Below, piece after piece: positions 48,570 through 57,989 of a stretch of DNA of 64,000 bases (within the stretch, counting starts at the first letter, position 1; the number at the start of each line of letters is the position of its first letter). The notes below the pieces were generated by a model. That model searched no databases, was not told the DNA's origin, and saw only the letters and a program-made list of their open reading frames with translations. This stretch comes from Acidimicrobiia bacterium (GTDB lineage: Bacteria; Actinomycetota; Acidimicrobiia; Acidimicrobiales; Bin134), in NCBI GenBank assembly GCA_009842675.1, contig VYEX01000066.1:1-64000 (forward strand), written 5' to 3'. The translations under genes were made by a program, and so were the position numbers.

Positions 48570-49578
48570 TTCGATCGGCGTGGCGGTCCAGCGATCCGAA
48601 TTGCGGTGTGAGAGCCCAAGCCCGCTTGAGGTAAAGGTGGGCGTCGATCTCCCAGGTAAAGCCCATGCCCCCGTGGACCTGCACGCAGTCCTTGCCGTTG
48701 TGGTCGGCGGCCTCCGCGGCCAGGATGCGGGCCCCCGACACCGCCCGGACCAATTCCTGATGCTCGCGGTCGCCCAACGTGTCGCCGAGTTCAATGGTGC
48801 AGCCCTCGAAGTACAGATAGCCGCCGGGATCGGCAGGCAGGCCGGGGCCGTGGGTGACGTCCATCACGCAGCCGGCGTAGTAGAGGGCGGCTCGGGCCAC
48901 CTCTTCGCGGCTGTACATGTCGGCGCACTTGTGCTTGATGGCCTGGAACTGGCCGATGGGCTTGCCGAACTGCTGGCGTTCTTGGGCATAGGCCACGGCC
49001 AACTCCCGGGCTCCGGTGGCCAGGCCCACCTGGAGGGCTGAGTTCAAGAACACCGCCCGGTTGGCCCAGCCGTAGCAGAAATCCATCAACTGTTCGCCTT
49101 GCGGGAGCAGGTCCACCCGCCCCACCGGAGTGAGCGGGTCCACCGATTGAGCCGCCTCCACCGACAACTCTGAGGCGTCCACCCGCCACACCCCATTTCG
49201 ATCGAGCACCAGCAGGGCGTCGATCACCTCGGGATACTCCACCAAGGCGGGCCCATAGGGACGCTCCATGAAGCCGACCACGGCATCATCGATCACCTCA
49301 GCGGCCAGCAGCGTGCCCACCAGCGGCCCGGGAACCAGAGCCCGGCCCAACTGCTCGAACACCAGGCCAGCCTCGGCCCAACCCAGTCCGACCCCGCCCT
49401 CGTCCTCGGGTACAACTAGCGAGAACACCCCGGTGTCGGCCAGCTCAGACCACAGTTGGCGGTCGACCCCGCCGCAGTCGGCCAGACCCCTCACGGTGTC
49501 GATGTCGAAGCGGCCCTGGCACAGATCCCTGATGCCATCGCACAGCGCAACCTGGTCTTCGGAGAGCTCAAAATCCAT
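48517..49578 (-). CDS. Acyl-CoA dehydrogenase, small-subunit type
   Basis: The 353-residue protein is the short member of a large+small acyl-CoA dehydrogenase pair. It starts MDFELSEDQVALCDGIRD and contains VHGGMGFTWEIDAHLYLKRA, where the Glu of FTWE sits at the position of the catalytic base in steroid-type FadE partners. It starts 2 bp after the stop of the large partner at 49581. Such pairs form alpha2-beta2 enzymes in steroid-degrading actinobacteria. Confidence 0.88.
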   Translation of the reverse strand: MDFELSEDQVALCDGIRDLCQGRFDIDTVRGLADCGGVDRQLWSELADTGVFSLVVPEDEGGVGLGWAEAGLVFEQLGRALVPGPLVGTLLAAEVIDDAVVGFMERPYGPALVEYPEVIDALLVLDRNGVWRVDASELSVEAAQSVDPLTPVGRVDLLPQGEQLMDFCYGWANRAVFLNSALQVGLATGARELAVAYAQERQQFGKPIGQFQAIKHKCADMYSREEVARAALYYAGCVMDVTHGPGLPADPGGYLYFEGCTIELGDTLGDREHQELVRAVSGARILAAEAADHNGKDCVQVHGGMGFTWEIDAHLYLKRAWALTPQFGSLDRHADRIANLVGADPLGHAAPLG

Positions 49579-49580
49579 GC

Positions 49581-50774
49581 CTACCGCTCCTTGGGCAAGC
49601 CCAGAATGCGCTCACCGATGATGTTTCGTTGGATCTCAGAGGTGCCCGCGGCAATCGACAGGCTGAGCACGTAGAGCCGGCTGGCCACCATGTCACCGCC
49701 GGTCTGCTCGTCGCCGCTGCCTTCGGCCAACACCAGGGCCTCCCGCTCCAACATGCGGTGGGCCAAGTCGGCCATGCGCTTCTTCACGTCGGCGTAGTAG
49801 AGCTTGAACACCGAACCGCCGGGGCCGGGCATTCCGGTGCGCTGGGCTTGTGACACCACTCGTTTGGTGAGCGCCCACAGGGCGTCGTATTCGGCCTGGA
49901 GGCGGCCGATCTCCCGGCGAATCTCGTCGTCGTCCCAAGCAGATGATCCATTTCGAGAAGTATTGCGAGCGATGTCCACCATCTCGGCCAGTTGGTTCAT
50001 CGTGCCCAGCAACTCGCTGATGAAGGCGGTGCCGCGCTCGAAGCTGAAAGTGACCATGGCTACCCGCCAACCGTCGTTCTCGTCGCCCACCCGGTTTTCC
50101 ACCGGGATGCGGACCTCATCGAAGAACACTTCACAGAACTCGCTGGAGCCGGCCACGGTGGTAATGGGACGGACCTCGATGCCGGGCAGGTCCATGGGGC
50201 AGATCAACCAGGTGATGCCTCGGTGCTTGGGGGCTTCCTGATCGGTGCGCACCAAGAGTTCGCAGTAGTCGGCCACATGGCCGAATGACGTCCAGATCTT
50301 TTGACCGGTTACGACGTAGTGGTCGCCGTCGCGAATCGCCCGGGTGGAGAGCGAGGCCAGGTCGGATCCGGCGTTGGGCTCGGAGAACCCCTGGCACCAC
50401 ACCTCTTCGCCTTTCAACATGGCGGGCAAATGACGAGCCCGCTGTTCCGGGGTGGCTTCAAGGATGAGGGTCGGTCCGGCGTGGAGTTGGCCGACGAAGT
50501 TCATGCCCACGTAGGGGGCGCCCATCCGGGTGGTCTCTTCCAAAAAGATGAGGTGCTCGGTGGGAGTGGAGCCCCGGGCCCCGAACTCCGAAGGCCAGTT
50601 GATGCCGGCATACCCCGCGTCGTACAGCATCCGCTGCCAGCCGGTGTCCCACTTCCGGCGGGCGGTCCAATCGTCGCTGTCGGGCGGGTCGCCCAGCGTC
50701 GGCAGCACCTCCTTGAGCCAGCCGCGCAACTCGTCGCGGAACGCGATCTCCTCGGCGGAAAATCGAATATCCAT
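49581..50774 (-). CDS. Acyl-CoA dehydrogenase, large-subunit type
   Basis: The 397-residue protein starts MDIRFSAEEIAFRDELRGWL. It has CQGFSEPNAGSDLASL and WTSFGHVADYCELLVRTD as FAD/substrate-domain landmarks, and ends AAGTSEIQRNIIGERILGLP, in which the usual EGT position is AGT. Lack of that Glu together with the adjacent small gene suggests a two-subunit enzyme. It is probably cotranscribed with the small subunit. Confidence 0.9.
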   Translation of the reverse strand: MDIRFSAEEIAFRDELRGWLKEVLPTLGDPPDSDDWTARRKWDTGWQRMLYDAGYAGINWPSEFGARGSTPTEHLIFLEETTRMGAPYVGMNFVGQLHAGPTLILEATPEQRARHLPAMLKGEEVWCQGFSEPNAGSDLASLSTRAIRDGDHYVVTGQKIWTSFGHVADYCELLVRTDQEAPKHRGITWLICPMDLPGIEVRPITTVAGSSEFCEVFFDEVRIPVENRVGDENDGWRVAMVTFSFERGTAFISELLGTMNQLAEMVDIARNTSRNGSSAWDDDEIRREIGRLQAEYDALWALTKRVVSQAQRTGMPGPGGSVFKLYYADVKKRMADLAHRMLEREALVLAEGSGDEQTGGDMVASRLYVLSLSIAAGTSEIQRNIIGERILGLPKER

Positions 50775-50789
50775 CGGCAGCGATGGTAC

Positions 50790-51314
50790 CTAGCTCTGCA
50801 ACAGGGGTATGAGTCGATCCATCAGGGAGTCGATCTCGCGGGCGCAGGCGATGAAGATGTCTTCGTCAAAGCCGCCGGGGTCCACCACCTCTTCGCCCCA
50901 GGGCACCTCGGCGTCGGCCAGATTGAGGGAGTCCACCCTTTGGTCCAGGGGGTCGGGACCGGGCGGCAGCTCGTCGACGAGGCGCTTGATGGTGGCGGTA
51001 CGGGCCGCGGCCTCAGGGTGGACCCGCCGAACGTAGTCCACGTGCTCGGGGGCGAAGGCCACGATGAGATCAGCGCCTCGGGCGTCGGCGGCGGTGAGCT
51101 GGTGACTGCGGTGGCTGCCATCGGCCAGGCCCAAGGATTCCAGCGCTCGCCGGGTTCGGCCGCTCATGGGCAAGCCCTCGATGCTGTGAGTGCCCGCACC
51201 CACAAACCTCACTGCGTCGGTGCGGGCCCGTCCGATAATGGTGGCCATCACCGAACGGGCGGCGTTGCCGGTGCATAGCATCACCACCACCGGCCGGGTG
51301 TCTGAGTCGGTCAT
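50790..51314 (-). CDS. Low-molecular-weight phosphatase / arsenate-reductase-like protein
   Basis: The 174-residue protein has the P-loop CTGNAARS near residue 15, a Cys-x5-Arg-Ser motif as in LMW protein tyrosine phosphatases, and a DPGGFDED segment that can supply the general-acid Asp. Many actinobacterial members act on phosphotyrosine or arsenate; which applies here is unknown. Its start (51314) overlaps the stop of the thioesterase gene by 4 bp. Confidence 0.85.
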   Translation of the reverse strand: MTDSDTRPVVVMLCTGNAARSVMATIIGRARTDAVRFVGAGTHSIEGLPMSGRTRRALESLGLADGSHRSHQLTAADARGADLIVAFAPEHVDYVRRVHPEAAARTATIKRLVDELPPGPDPLDQRVDSLNLADAEVPWGEEVVDPGGFDEDIFIACAREIDSLMDRLIPLLQS

Positions 51315-51793
51315 GACCGCTCTTCCGCGGGGCGGACGAACAGGGCCTCGGCTTCCGCGGTGAGCCGGCCATCGGCGTGGCATTGGCCTGCGGCGGTAAC
51401 CCGCCGGCTGCGGACATTGGTCAATCGGCCGGTGAGAACCAGTTCGGCATTCAGCGGTGTCAGCGCCCGGTACCGAACGGTGAGCCGGCCCGTGAATGCT
51501 CCCTTTTGCCCGGTTAGGCGGTAGGGCAGCACCCCCAGCAGGTTGTCGAACATGGCGGCCAGATAGCCGCCGTGCACGCATCCAGGCGGGCCCTGATAGT
51601 CCTCACCCAAGCACACCACGGCGGTAACGGTGGGATGGCCGAAGTCGTCGGCGTCGTAGCTCACCTCCAAAGCTGGAGGAAGCAGATTGGGCGCGTCCAG
51701 TCGCCCCGTTTCGCTCACGATGCTTCCCGGATCAACCAGGACGCCGGTGGACTCTTCACGCCAATTGGGCTCGGTTCTGAGCCTCCTCGGCAA
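51311..51793 (-). CDS. PaaI-family hotdog thioesterase
   Basis: The hotdog-fold protein (up to 160 aa) has the PaaI signature GPPGCVHGGYLAAMFDNLLG, followed by TGRLTVRYRALTPLNAELVLTG. It probably hydrolyses acyl-CoA thioesters. The first ATG (51793) would overlap the SRPBCC gene by 38 bp; GTG codons at 51742, 51736 or 51718 are alternative starts. Confidence 0.87.
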   Translation of the reverse strand: MPRRLRTEPNWREESTGVLVDPGSIVSETGRLDAPNLLPPALEVSYDADDFGHPTVTAVVCLGEDYQGPPGCVHGGYLAAMFDNLLGVLPYRLTGQKGAFTGRLTVRYRALTPLNAELVLTGRLTNVRSRRVTAAGQCHADGRLTAEAEALFVRPAEERS

Positions 51794-52205
51794 TACCGGC
51801 GGCGAACTTGGCCACCGCCGAGGCCATCAACTGCCGCAATATCCCGCCGGTAAACGGAATGACGATCTCGAACCAGGAGTCCCAATGCAGGTCGCAACTC
51901 GCCCCGTCTTCGCCGCCCACCAGCACCATCTCGGAGCGATAGTTTCGTATGGGCAGCGGCGCGCTTAGCAACCGGTAAGCCATGCGGTGGGGTGCATCGA
52001 AGGCCGTGACTTCCTCGCGGGTGCTCACCGGGCCCGTACGAAACGCCCGAACCGCCCCGACGCCGTTGCGATCGGGCGATCCCTCGACTTCAAGATCAAC
52101 CCGAGAACTGGGCGACCATCGAGAGTAGAGCTGGTGATCGGTCATCACCTCCCAAACGATCTCAGGCGGCGCTGAGATTGGCGTGGAAGAGGAAAAGGTC
52201 TGCAT
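51756..52205 (-). CDS. SRPBCC (START-like) family protein
   Basis: The 149-residue protein has the polyketide-cyclase/START-like fold: SSTPISAPPEIVWEVMTDHQLYSRWSP start, and a long C-terminal helix (ILRQLMASAVAKFAAGIAEEAQ). Members bind hydrophobic ligands; some act as lipid or steroid binders. Function here is unknown. It sits between the ABC ATPase and the thioesterase on the same strand. Confidence 0.83.
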   Translation of the reverse strand: MQTFSSSTPISAPPEIVWEVMTDHQLYSRWSPSSRVDLEVEGSPDRNGVGAVRAFRTGPVSTREEVTAFDAPHRMAYRLLSAPLPIRNYRSEMVLVGGEDGASCDLHWDSWFEIVIPFTGGILRQLMASAVAKFAAGIAEEAQNRAQLA

Positions 52206-52214
52206 AGGCGACTG

Positions 52215-53033
52215 CTATCCCAGATAGGCGTCGCGCACAGCGGGGTTGTTGCGGACCTCCTCGGGCGAGCCCTCGCCGATGACCTGGCCCAGGTTCAACA
52301 CGGTGATCAGGTCGCACTGGGCCATGACGAAGGCCACATCATGCTCAACGAGCAACACCGAGCACTCGTCTTCGACCCGGATGGTCTGGATGATCTGACC
52401 GAGCTGTTCGGCCTCATCGTGTTCGATGCCCGACGTGGGCTCGTCCAGCAACAGGAGTTTGGGGCGCGACACAATGGCCCGGCCCAGCTCCACCATGCGG
52501 GCTCGGGCGATGGGCAGCTCACCCGCCGGGGTGTCCTTGATATCGGTGAGGCCGCACAGCTCCAGAACCTCGTCAACCCGCTCGCGCCGCTCCGCTTCGA
52601 TGCGCCGGCGAGTGGGTAGGGCGAATAGATCGGCGGTGATGCCGCCCCCGCCTCCCTCCCATTCCAGGGCCGACAACACGTTGTCGGCCACCGACAGCCA
52701 GCCGAACGGTTGCTGGCGCTGGAAGGTGCGACGGATGCCCATGCGAGCTCGCGTTGTGGCCGGCCTGCCGGTCAGTTCCTGGCCCTCCAGCCGAATGGAG
52801 CCAGCTGCGGGAGTGTTCACTCCGGTGATGCTGTCGAACAACGTAGTCTTGCCCGCGCCGTTGGGGCCGATGAGTCCTCTGACCTGGCCCGACGGAACCG
52901 ACATGGTCACGTTGTCCACCGCCACCACGCCGCCGAAGCGAACGGTGACACCCTCGACGGCCAAGAGGGGCTGGCCCGAACCAGCGGGACGCTCAGCCAC
53001 CGCAGTGGTGCCTTCGGTGCTCACCTCCGCCAC
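52215..53033 (-). CDS. ABC transporter ATP-binding protein (LivG-like)
   Basis: The 272-residue ATPase has Walker A GPNGAGKTT, Walker B LLLLDEPTSGIE, the H-loop in VEHDVAFVM, and a LivG-like Q-loop region (RRTFQRQQPFGW). The signature that usually reads LSGGQ or LSYGQ is ELPIARARMVELGRA, so it is degenerate. No LivF, permease or binding-protein gene is adjacent. It may serve a transporter coded elsewhere. Confidence 0.88.
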   Translation of the reverse strand: MAEVSTEGTTAVAERPAGSGQPLLAVEGVTVRFGGVVAVDNVTMSVPSGQVRGLIGPNGAGKTTLFDSITGVNTPAAGSIRLEGQELTGRPATTRARMGIRRTFQRQQPFGWLSVADNVLSALEWEGGGGGITADLFALPTRRRIEAERRERVDEVLELCGLTDIKDTPAGELPIARARMVELGRAIVSRPKLLLLDEPTSGIEHDEAEQLGQIIQTIRVEDECSVLLVEHDVAFVMAQCDLITVLNLGQVIGEGSPEEVRNNPAVRDAYLG

Positions 53034-53042
53034 GCTACTCGG

Positions 53043-53915
53043 TCACAACCGGGAGATCACCGAGTCGGCGATGGCCGCCATGGTGTCGCGCTTGAATTCG
53101 ATCGAGGAGGTGGCCAACCCGTGGCTGAACAGCCAGGGAACCACATTCAAGTCGGTGACCCCCATCTCGGTGAGCCGTTCCACATCGCCCAGCGTCGGGG
53201 CCTGGTTGAGCGCCATCATGATGCGATAGTCGTCCCGGTCGGCGGTACCGGCCTCCTGGCGGGCGGCGTTCAGCTGGCCCACCATTTGCTCGAGCTCGTC
53301 GATTTCGAAGTTGATGCCCAGCCATCCGTCCCAGCGGGCCGCCCGGCGCAACGCGGGCTTGGACACACCGCCGATGAGCACCGGCACCGGCCCGGTGGGA
53401 ACCGGCTCCATCTGCACCGGCGGGAAGTCGTAGAACTCCCCGGAGTGGGTCACCATGCCCTCGGTGGTCAGGAACTTCCTCAGCACCTCCAACATCTCGT
53501 CGGTGTGACGTCCACGGCGATGGAAGTCCTGGCCGGTGAGCAGAAATTCGTCCTTCATCCAGCCCACGCCCGCACCCAGCTCCACCCGGTTGTTGCTGAA
53601 CACTGCGGCGGTGGAGATGAGCTTGGCCACCGAGAACACCTCCCGCAGAGGGGGGATGTACACCAGGGGCATGAACCGCAGTGAGGTGGTGTGCTGGGCC
53701 AGCACCGCGGCGGCCATCCAGACATCGGGGAAATCGGTGTTGGGGTCCCACCAGATGCTGCCGTCCTCGGAATAGGGGTAGGGCGCTTCGATGGTCTGGG
53801 GCGTGACCAGGTGGTCGGCGGTAGTCAGCCCGGTATATCCCAGTTCTTCGGCCGCGACCGCGATGTCGACCAACTGCTCCGTCTCCGCGAACGCAATGCT
53901 CTGCCAAATGCGCAT
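53043..53915 (-). CDS. LLM-class F420-dependent oxidoreductase
   Basis: The 290-residue protein starts MRIWQSIAFAETEQLVDI, preceded by a GGGAGGGATCT ribosome-binding region. NRVELGAGVGWMKDEFLLTG, PVPVLIGGVSKPALRRAAR and the late TDLNVVPWLFSHG segment are typical of the F420-dependent LLM group. It resembles the protein at 35658. Substrate unknown; its place in the acyl-CoA dehydrogenase run suggests catabolic use. Confidence 0.9.
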   Translation of the reverse strand: MRIWQSIAFAETEQLVDIAVAAEELGYTGLTTADHLVTPQTIEAPYPYSEDGSIWWDPNTDFPDVWMAAAVLAQHTTSLRFMPLVYIPPLREVFSVAKLISTAAVFSNNRVELGAGVGWMKDEFLLTGQDFHRRGRHTDEMLEVLRKFLTTEGMVTHSGEFYDFPPVQMEPVPTGPVPVLIGGVSKPALRRAARWDGWLGINFEIDELEQMVGQLNAARQEAGTADRDDYRIMMALNQAPTLGDVERLTEMGVTDLNVVPWLFSHGLATSSIEFKRDTMAAIADSVISRL

Positions 53916-54005
53916 AGATCCCTCCCGATGGCTTGTCGTCGCCGCAGCGTAGTCCGCCAACTGATCGGGCTAGCCAGGATGAGAATGGCCTGCGGCCGCG
54001 GCAGC

Positions 54006-54986
54006 TCAGATGCCCAGAGCGGCGGCGATGCGGTTGCGGTGCCAGGCGGCGTCGCCCCAGGCGGCCGACAAAGCCCAGCCCCGCTTCATCCACAAATGCA
54101 GGTCGTATTCGAAGGTGTAGCCGATGGCGCCGTGGCACTGGAGGGCGGTGCGAGCAGCCAGGTCCACCGCTTCGGAGGCCAAGGCCTTGGCCAGCGACAC
54201 GTCCCGGCTGCGGTCGGGGTCCCCGACGGCGATGCACCAGGCGGCGTGGCGGGCTGCCGGTCGGGCAAACTCAATCTTGAGGGCGGTGTTGGCCAAGTGG
54301 TGTTTCACCGCCTGGTAAGTGCCCACCGGCTTGCCGAACTGATAGCGCTGGGCCACGTACTCCACGGTGGCGTCCAACAGATGCTGGGCCACGCCCACGC
54401 ACTGGGCGGCAGCCGCCCCCACCGCCCGATCGAAGGCCAGCTCGGGATCGGCGTCGAGCGCCACCGCCTCGCCGTCTACCTCGAACAGCCGGCGGGACCA
54501 GTCAATTGACCGATGCTCGACCAGCGATGCCCCATCCACCAGCACAGCCCGGACCTGATCGCCAATGAGCAGCACCAAATCGCACGCGGCCGCCCCCACT
54601 GCGTAGCCAGCTTCGGGACCCGCTCCCAGGGTTGCCTCCCCGGCTGCGGCCTGCTCCATCCAGGCTTCGGCCACCGATCCCCCCGCCTCTGCCAGAGTGG
54701 GAATACCCACCGCAGTGTGCTCCAGCAGGGGCTCGGGCAACGCGGCCCGGCCTGCCTCCTCCAACAGCAGCACCAGATCGGTCTCGTCCATGCCCAACCC
54801 ACCGGCCGACTCGGGGGCGGTCATGCCCACCACCCCCATCTCCGCCAGCGCAGTCCACACGCCATCAGTGCGGCCGGATTCGTTCTCCCAGGCCGCTCTG
54901 ACCACCTCAGGCGGGCACTCGTTAGCCAAGAGGTCCCGCACCGCTTCCTGGAACATGACCTGATCGTCGCTGAAGGAAAAATCCAC
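54006..54986 (-). CDS. Acyl-CoA dehydrogenase, small-subunit type
   Basis: The 326-residue protein starts with GTG (MDFSFSDDQVMFQEAVRDLL). QCHGAIGYTFEYDLHLWMKRG matches the partner-subunit segment, where the Glu in TFE is the proposed catalytic base. It begins 2 bp after the stop of the large partner (54989), the same arrangement as the pair at 48.5-50.8 kb. It lies downstream of ipdA-ipdB-ipdC. Confidence 0.88.
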   Translation of the reverse strand: MDFSFSDDQVMFQEAVRDLLANECPPEVVRAAWENESGRTDGVWTALAEMGVVGMTAPESAGGLGMDETDLVLLLEEAGRAALPEPLLEHTAVGIPTLAEAGGSVAEAWMEQAAAGEATLGAGPEAGYAVGAAACDLVLLIGDQVRAVLVDGASLVEHRSIDWSRRLFEVDGEAVALDADPELAFDRAVGAAAAQCVGVAQHLLDATVEYVAQRYQFGKPVGTYQAVKHHLANTALKIEFARPAARHAAWCIAVGDPDRSRDVSLAKALASEAVDLAARTALQCHGAIGYTFEYDLHLWMKRGWALSAAWGDAAWHRNRIAAALGI

Positions 54987-54988
54987 GA

Positions 54989-56131
54989 CTACCGCCTCGG
55001 GAGTCCCAGGACTCGCTCGGAGATGATGTTTCTTTGGATCTCGTTGGTGCCGGCGTAGATCGGGCCTGACAGCGCGAACACGTAGCCGTCCATCCACGAG
55101 CTGTCGGCCCGCTCCCCGTCGCGGCCCAAGAGCCGCAGGGCGGTGGCGTGCAATTCCACGTCGAGCTCCGACCAGAGCACCTTCATGAAGCTGGCCTCCG
55201 AGCCGATGGGAGCACCGTCTCGCAGGCGGGATTCGGTGGCGTAGGTCTGCCAGCGGTAGGCCTGGGCCCCCATCCAGGCGCTCACCACCTGATCGCGGCG
55301 GTCCAGATCTGGGCCCCGGCTGTCGGCCCGCTCCTTGTAGAGCCCTACCAGCCGGTCGGCCGCGGCCATGAACCGGCCCGGCGCCCGAAGGTTCAGCCCC
55401 CGCTCGCTGCCGGTGGTGGCCATGGCCACCGCCCAGCCCTCACCCTCGCCGCCCAGCAGGTAGCGCTCGTGCACCCGGGCCCCGTCGAAGAACAACTCAG
55501 CGAAACCGGGCTCGCCGTCCAAGCGGCCGATGGCCCGGGCCTCCAGGCCCTCAGTGTCGCCGGGTACCAGCAGATAGCTCAGCCCGGCGTGGCGCTCGGA
55601 GTCGGGATCGGTGCGCACCAAACAGAAGAACCAGTCGGCGAACGCCCCCCGAGAGCACCAGGTCTTCTGGCCGTCGATCACGAAATGGTCGCCGTCGCGA
55701 GGGGCCTTGGTCTTGATCCCGGCTAAGTCCGACCCGGCGTCGGGCTCCGACCAGCCCTGGGCCCAGACCTCGTCGCCCCGGGCCATGGGCCGCAGGAAGC
55801 GGTCCTGCTGCTCGGGGGTGCCAAAGTCGAAAATGGTAGGAGCCAGCAGGCTCACCCCGTTGGAAGAGACCCGTCCCGGTGCGCCCGACGCCCAGTACTC
55901 CTCTTCGAAAATGAGCCACTCCACCAGAGAGGCCTCCCGGCCGCCGTATCGCTCGGGCCACGACACCACCGCCCACCCGGCGTCGAACAGGATGTGCTCC
56001 CACGCCCGGTGCTCTTCAAAGCCGTCCGGGGTGTCCATCGACGCCAGCGGTTCGGCGGGCACATTCTCGGCCAGCCAGGTGCGAGCCTCCTCCCGGAAGG
56101 CCTCCTCGGTGGGCGTGAACGACAGATCCAT
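54989..56131 (-). CDS. Acyl-CoA dehydrogenase, large-subunit type
   Basis: The 380-residue protein starts MDLSFTPTEEAFREEARTWL and contains AQGWSEPDAGSDLAGIKT and WCSRGAFADWFFCLVRTD. It ends IYAGTNEIQRNIISERVLGLP, with AGT in place of EGT. Coupled to the small gene at 54006, it probably forms an alpha2-beta2 dehydrogenase. It follows ipdC by 12 bp on the same strand. Confidence 0.9.
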   Translation of the reverse strand: MDLSFTPTEEAFREEARTWLAENVPAEPLASMDTPDGFEEHRAWEHILFDAGWAVVSWPERYGGREASLVEWLIFEEEYWASGAPGRVSSNGVSLLAPTIFDFGTPEQQDRFLRPMARGDEVWAQGWSEPDAGSDLAGIKTKAPRDGDHFVIDGQKTWCSRGAFADWFFCLVRTDPDSERHAGLSYLLVPGDTEGLEARAIGRLDGEPGFAELFFDGARVHERYLLGGEGEGWAVAMATTGSERGLNLRAPGRFMAAADRLVGLYKERADSRGPDLDRRDQVVSAWMGAQAYRWQTYATESRLRDGAPIGSEASFMKVLWSELDVELHATALRLLGRDGERADSSWMDGYVFALSGPIYAGTNEIQRNIISERVLGLPRR

Positions 56132-56143
56132 CAGCGCAGCACT

Positions 56144-57214
56144 CTAGGCCTGACTTGTCCCGGCCAAGCGATCCAAGACCTCGACGGCTTCGGCGATGAC
56201 GGAGTCGATGATCTCCTGGCAGCTGGGAAGGGCGTCGATGTTGCCCACCACTTGGCCGGTGGGCAGGATGCCGACCTCGGGGTGGCCATCCACCATGGCA
56301 GCCTTGGTCATCATGGGGGCGTTGGCCGCCATGGCCATCTGGGCCCAGGTGAGGTTGAGACTGCGGCGCATGGCCAAACCCTCGGAAATCAGCTGGCGAT
56401 AGCCCACCCCGGTGAGAGCTCGGAACCTCAGCGCGTTGCGAGCGGCCCGGAGGAACGACAGCGGGCCTGACCGCTCCAGCCGGGAGATCACATTCGTGTT
56501 GATCACTCGCTGGGGCACACCGTCCACCGCGGTGGTGACCACCGTGCCAGTGAGCTTGGTGTCCAGATAGACGGCTTTCACATGGTCGGGGACGTCACTG
56601 TCGGACGACAAGAGAAAGCGGGTGCCCATGGCGATGCCGTCGGCCCCGAACGCCAGCGCCGCGGCCAGCGAGCGACCGTCCACCATGCCGCCGGCGGCGA
56701 TGACTGGAATGTCCACGGTGTCAACCACCGCGGGCAGCAGCAGTGTGGTGGCGATGGGACCGGTGTGGCCCCCGCCCTCGGCTCCTTGGGCGATGACCGC
56801 GTCGACCCCCCAGGCGGCCACTTTCTCGGCGTGGCGGGGAGCGCCGATAGTGGGCACCACCACTACACCGGCGTCCTTCAACTTCTTGACGATGGCCTCG
56901 CCGGGGGCCTGGGCGAAGCTGGCCACCGGTATCCCCGCGGCGATGATGTGATCCACCCGGCGGTCGATGTCAACGGCATCAGTGCGCAGGTTCACTCCGA
57001 AGGGGCGGTCGGTGGCTCCGGCGACATCATCGATGGTCTCGACCATCTGGTCGAACGTCAACGGCGCGGCCGCGATGATGCCCAGGCCGCCGGCGTTGGA
57101 GGTGGCCGCAGTCAGCCGAGCCCCTGACACCCACCCCATACCGGTCTGCACGATGGGGTGCTCCACCCCGAACAACTGGCACAGCCGAGTCTGAAGGCGG
57201 GGATCAGCGCTCAT
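56144..57214 (-). CDS. ipdC: IpdC-like NMO-family flavin protein
   Basis: The 356-residue protein is a TIM-barrel flavin enzyme of the nitronate monooxygenase/2-nitropropane dioxygenase family. VQTGMGWVSGARLTAATSNAGG, QGAEGGGHTGP and AAGGMVDGRSLAAALAFGADG match actinobacterial IpdC closely, including DGMPHR-type DGVPQRV and LPSCQEII near the end. In steroid degraders IpdC acts on a CoA thioester of the C/D-ring fragment. It is 7 bp downstream of ipdB. Confidence 0.88.
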   Translation of the reverse strand: MSADPRLQTRLCQLFGVEHPIVQTGMGWVSGARLTAATSNAGGLGIIAAAPLTFDQMVETIDDVAGATDRPFGVNLRTDAVDIDRRVDHIIAAGIPVASFAQAPGEAIVKKLKDAGVVVVPTIGAPRHAEKVAAWGVDAVIAQGAEGGGHTGPIATTLLLPAVVDTVDIPVIAAGGMVDGRSLAAALAFGADGIAMGTRFLLSSDSDVPDHVKAVYLDTKLTGTVVTTAVDGVPQRVINTNVISRLERSGPLSFLRAARNALRFRALTGVGYRQLISEGLAMRRSLNLTWAQMAMAANAPMMTKAAMVDGHPEVGILPTGQVVGNIDALPSCQEIIDSVIAEAVEVLDRLAGTSQA

Positions 57215-57221
57215 CTGGAGC

Positions 57222-57989
57222 TCAGCGGAACTCGGCTTTCCGGGCGCCGGTGGGGTCGAGCACCTCGCGAATCAGGTGCAGTTCTTCGTCGGTGGGCAGC
57301 CGGGTCTCGGCCACATCGTCGATTTCGGCCAACTCGAAGGCCGTGGCCTCCACAACCTGATCCACGGTCACTCCGGGATGGATCGAGGCGATCCTCATGC
57401 GGTTGTCGTCGGTCTGGAAGTCGAACACACCAAGGTTGGACACCACCCGTCGCACCTCGTGATAGCGGTTGCTCGGCGCGCCCAGCTCCCGCATCCGGTC
57501 GTACCCCGGCCCCGAGACAACGTCTACCGAGGCCACGAACGAGCGAGTGGAGTGGTTCGGCATCCAATAGCTGGTGGTGTGGTTGACCAGGTTGCCGGGC
57601 GCACCCCGCAAACCGAGAAGCTGGGCCTTGGGCTGGCGGAAGTCGCCGATGGCGGCGATGTTCTGGTTGCCCCACTGATCGATCTGGGAAGCCCCCATCA
57701 TCACGTGGCGCTTGCCCGACCACACGATGTCGAACACGGTGCGGTACGGCACCCACGACTCCACCACCTTTGGGGCGTCGGGAACGCCCACCGGGAAGTT
57801 GTTGGCGGGCAGCACCGACACGGTGTCGGTGTACACCAGGTCGGGCTCGAAGGTGGCCCGGGCCAGCCGGCCCCCCACGAAGGGCACCGTTCCGATGGGA
57901 TTGCACAGGATCTCGCCGTCACCCCGGAAGGCCTCGGCGCAGGCCACCACGCAGATCTCGTCGATTGTTGCTTCGGCAGGCGTGCTCAT
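57222..57989 (-). CDS. ipdB: IpdB-like subunit of C-C bond CoA hydrolase (CoA-transferase fold)
   Basis: The 255-residue protein matches IpdB of mycobacteria and rhodococci. GKRHVMMGASQIDQWGNQNI, LRGAPGNLVNHTTSYW, RRVVSNLGVFDF and LPTDEELHLIREV are strong landmarks. With IpdA it forms a CoA-transferase-fold enzyme that opens the last steroid ring (COCHEA-CoA). Its ATG overlaps the ipdA stop by 4 bp, as expected for a two-subunit enzyme. Confidence 0.9.
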   Translation of the reverse strand: MSTPAEATIDEICVVACAEAFRGDGEILCNPIGTVPFVGGRLARATFEPDLVYTDTVSVLPANNFPVGVPDAPKVVESWVPYRTVFDIVWSGKRHVMMGASQIDQWGNQNIAAIGDFRQPKAQLLGLRGAPGNLVNHTTSYWMPNHSTRSFVASVDVVSGPGYDRMRELGAPSNRYHEVRRVVSNLGVFDFQTDDNRMRIASIHPGVTVDQVVEATAFELAEIDDVAETRLPTDEELHLIREVLDPTGARKAEFR

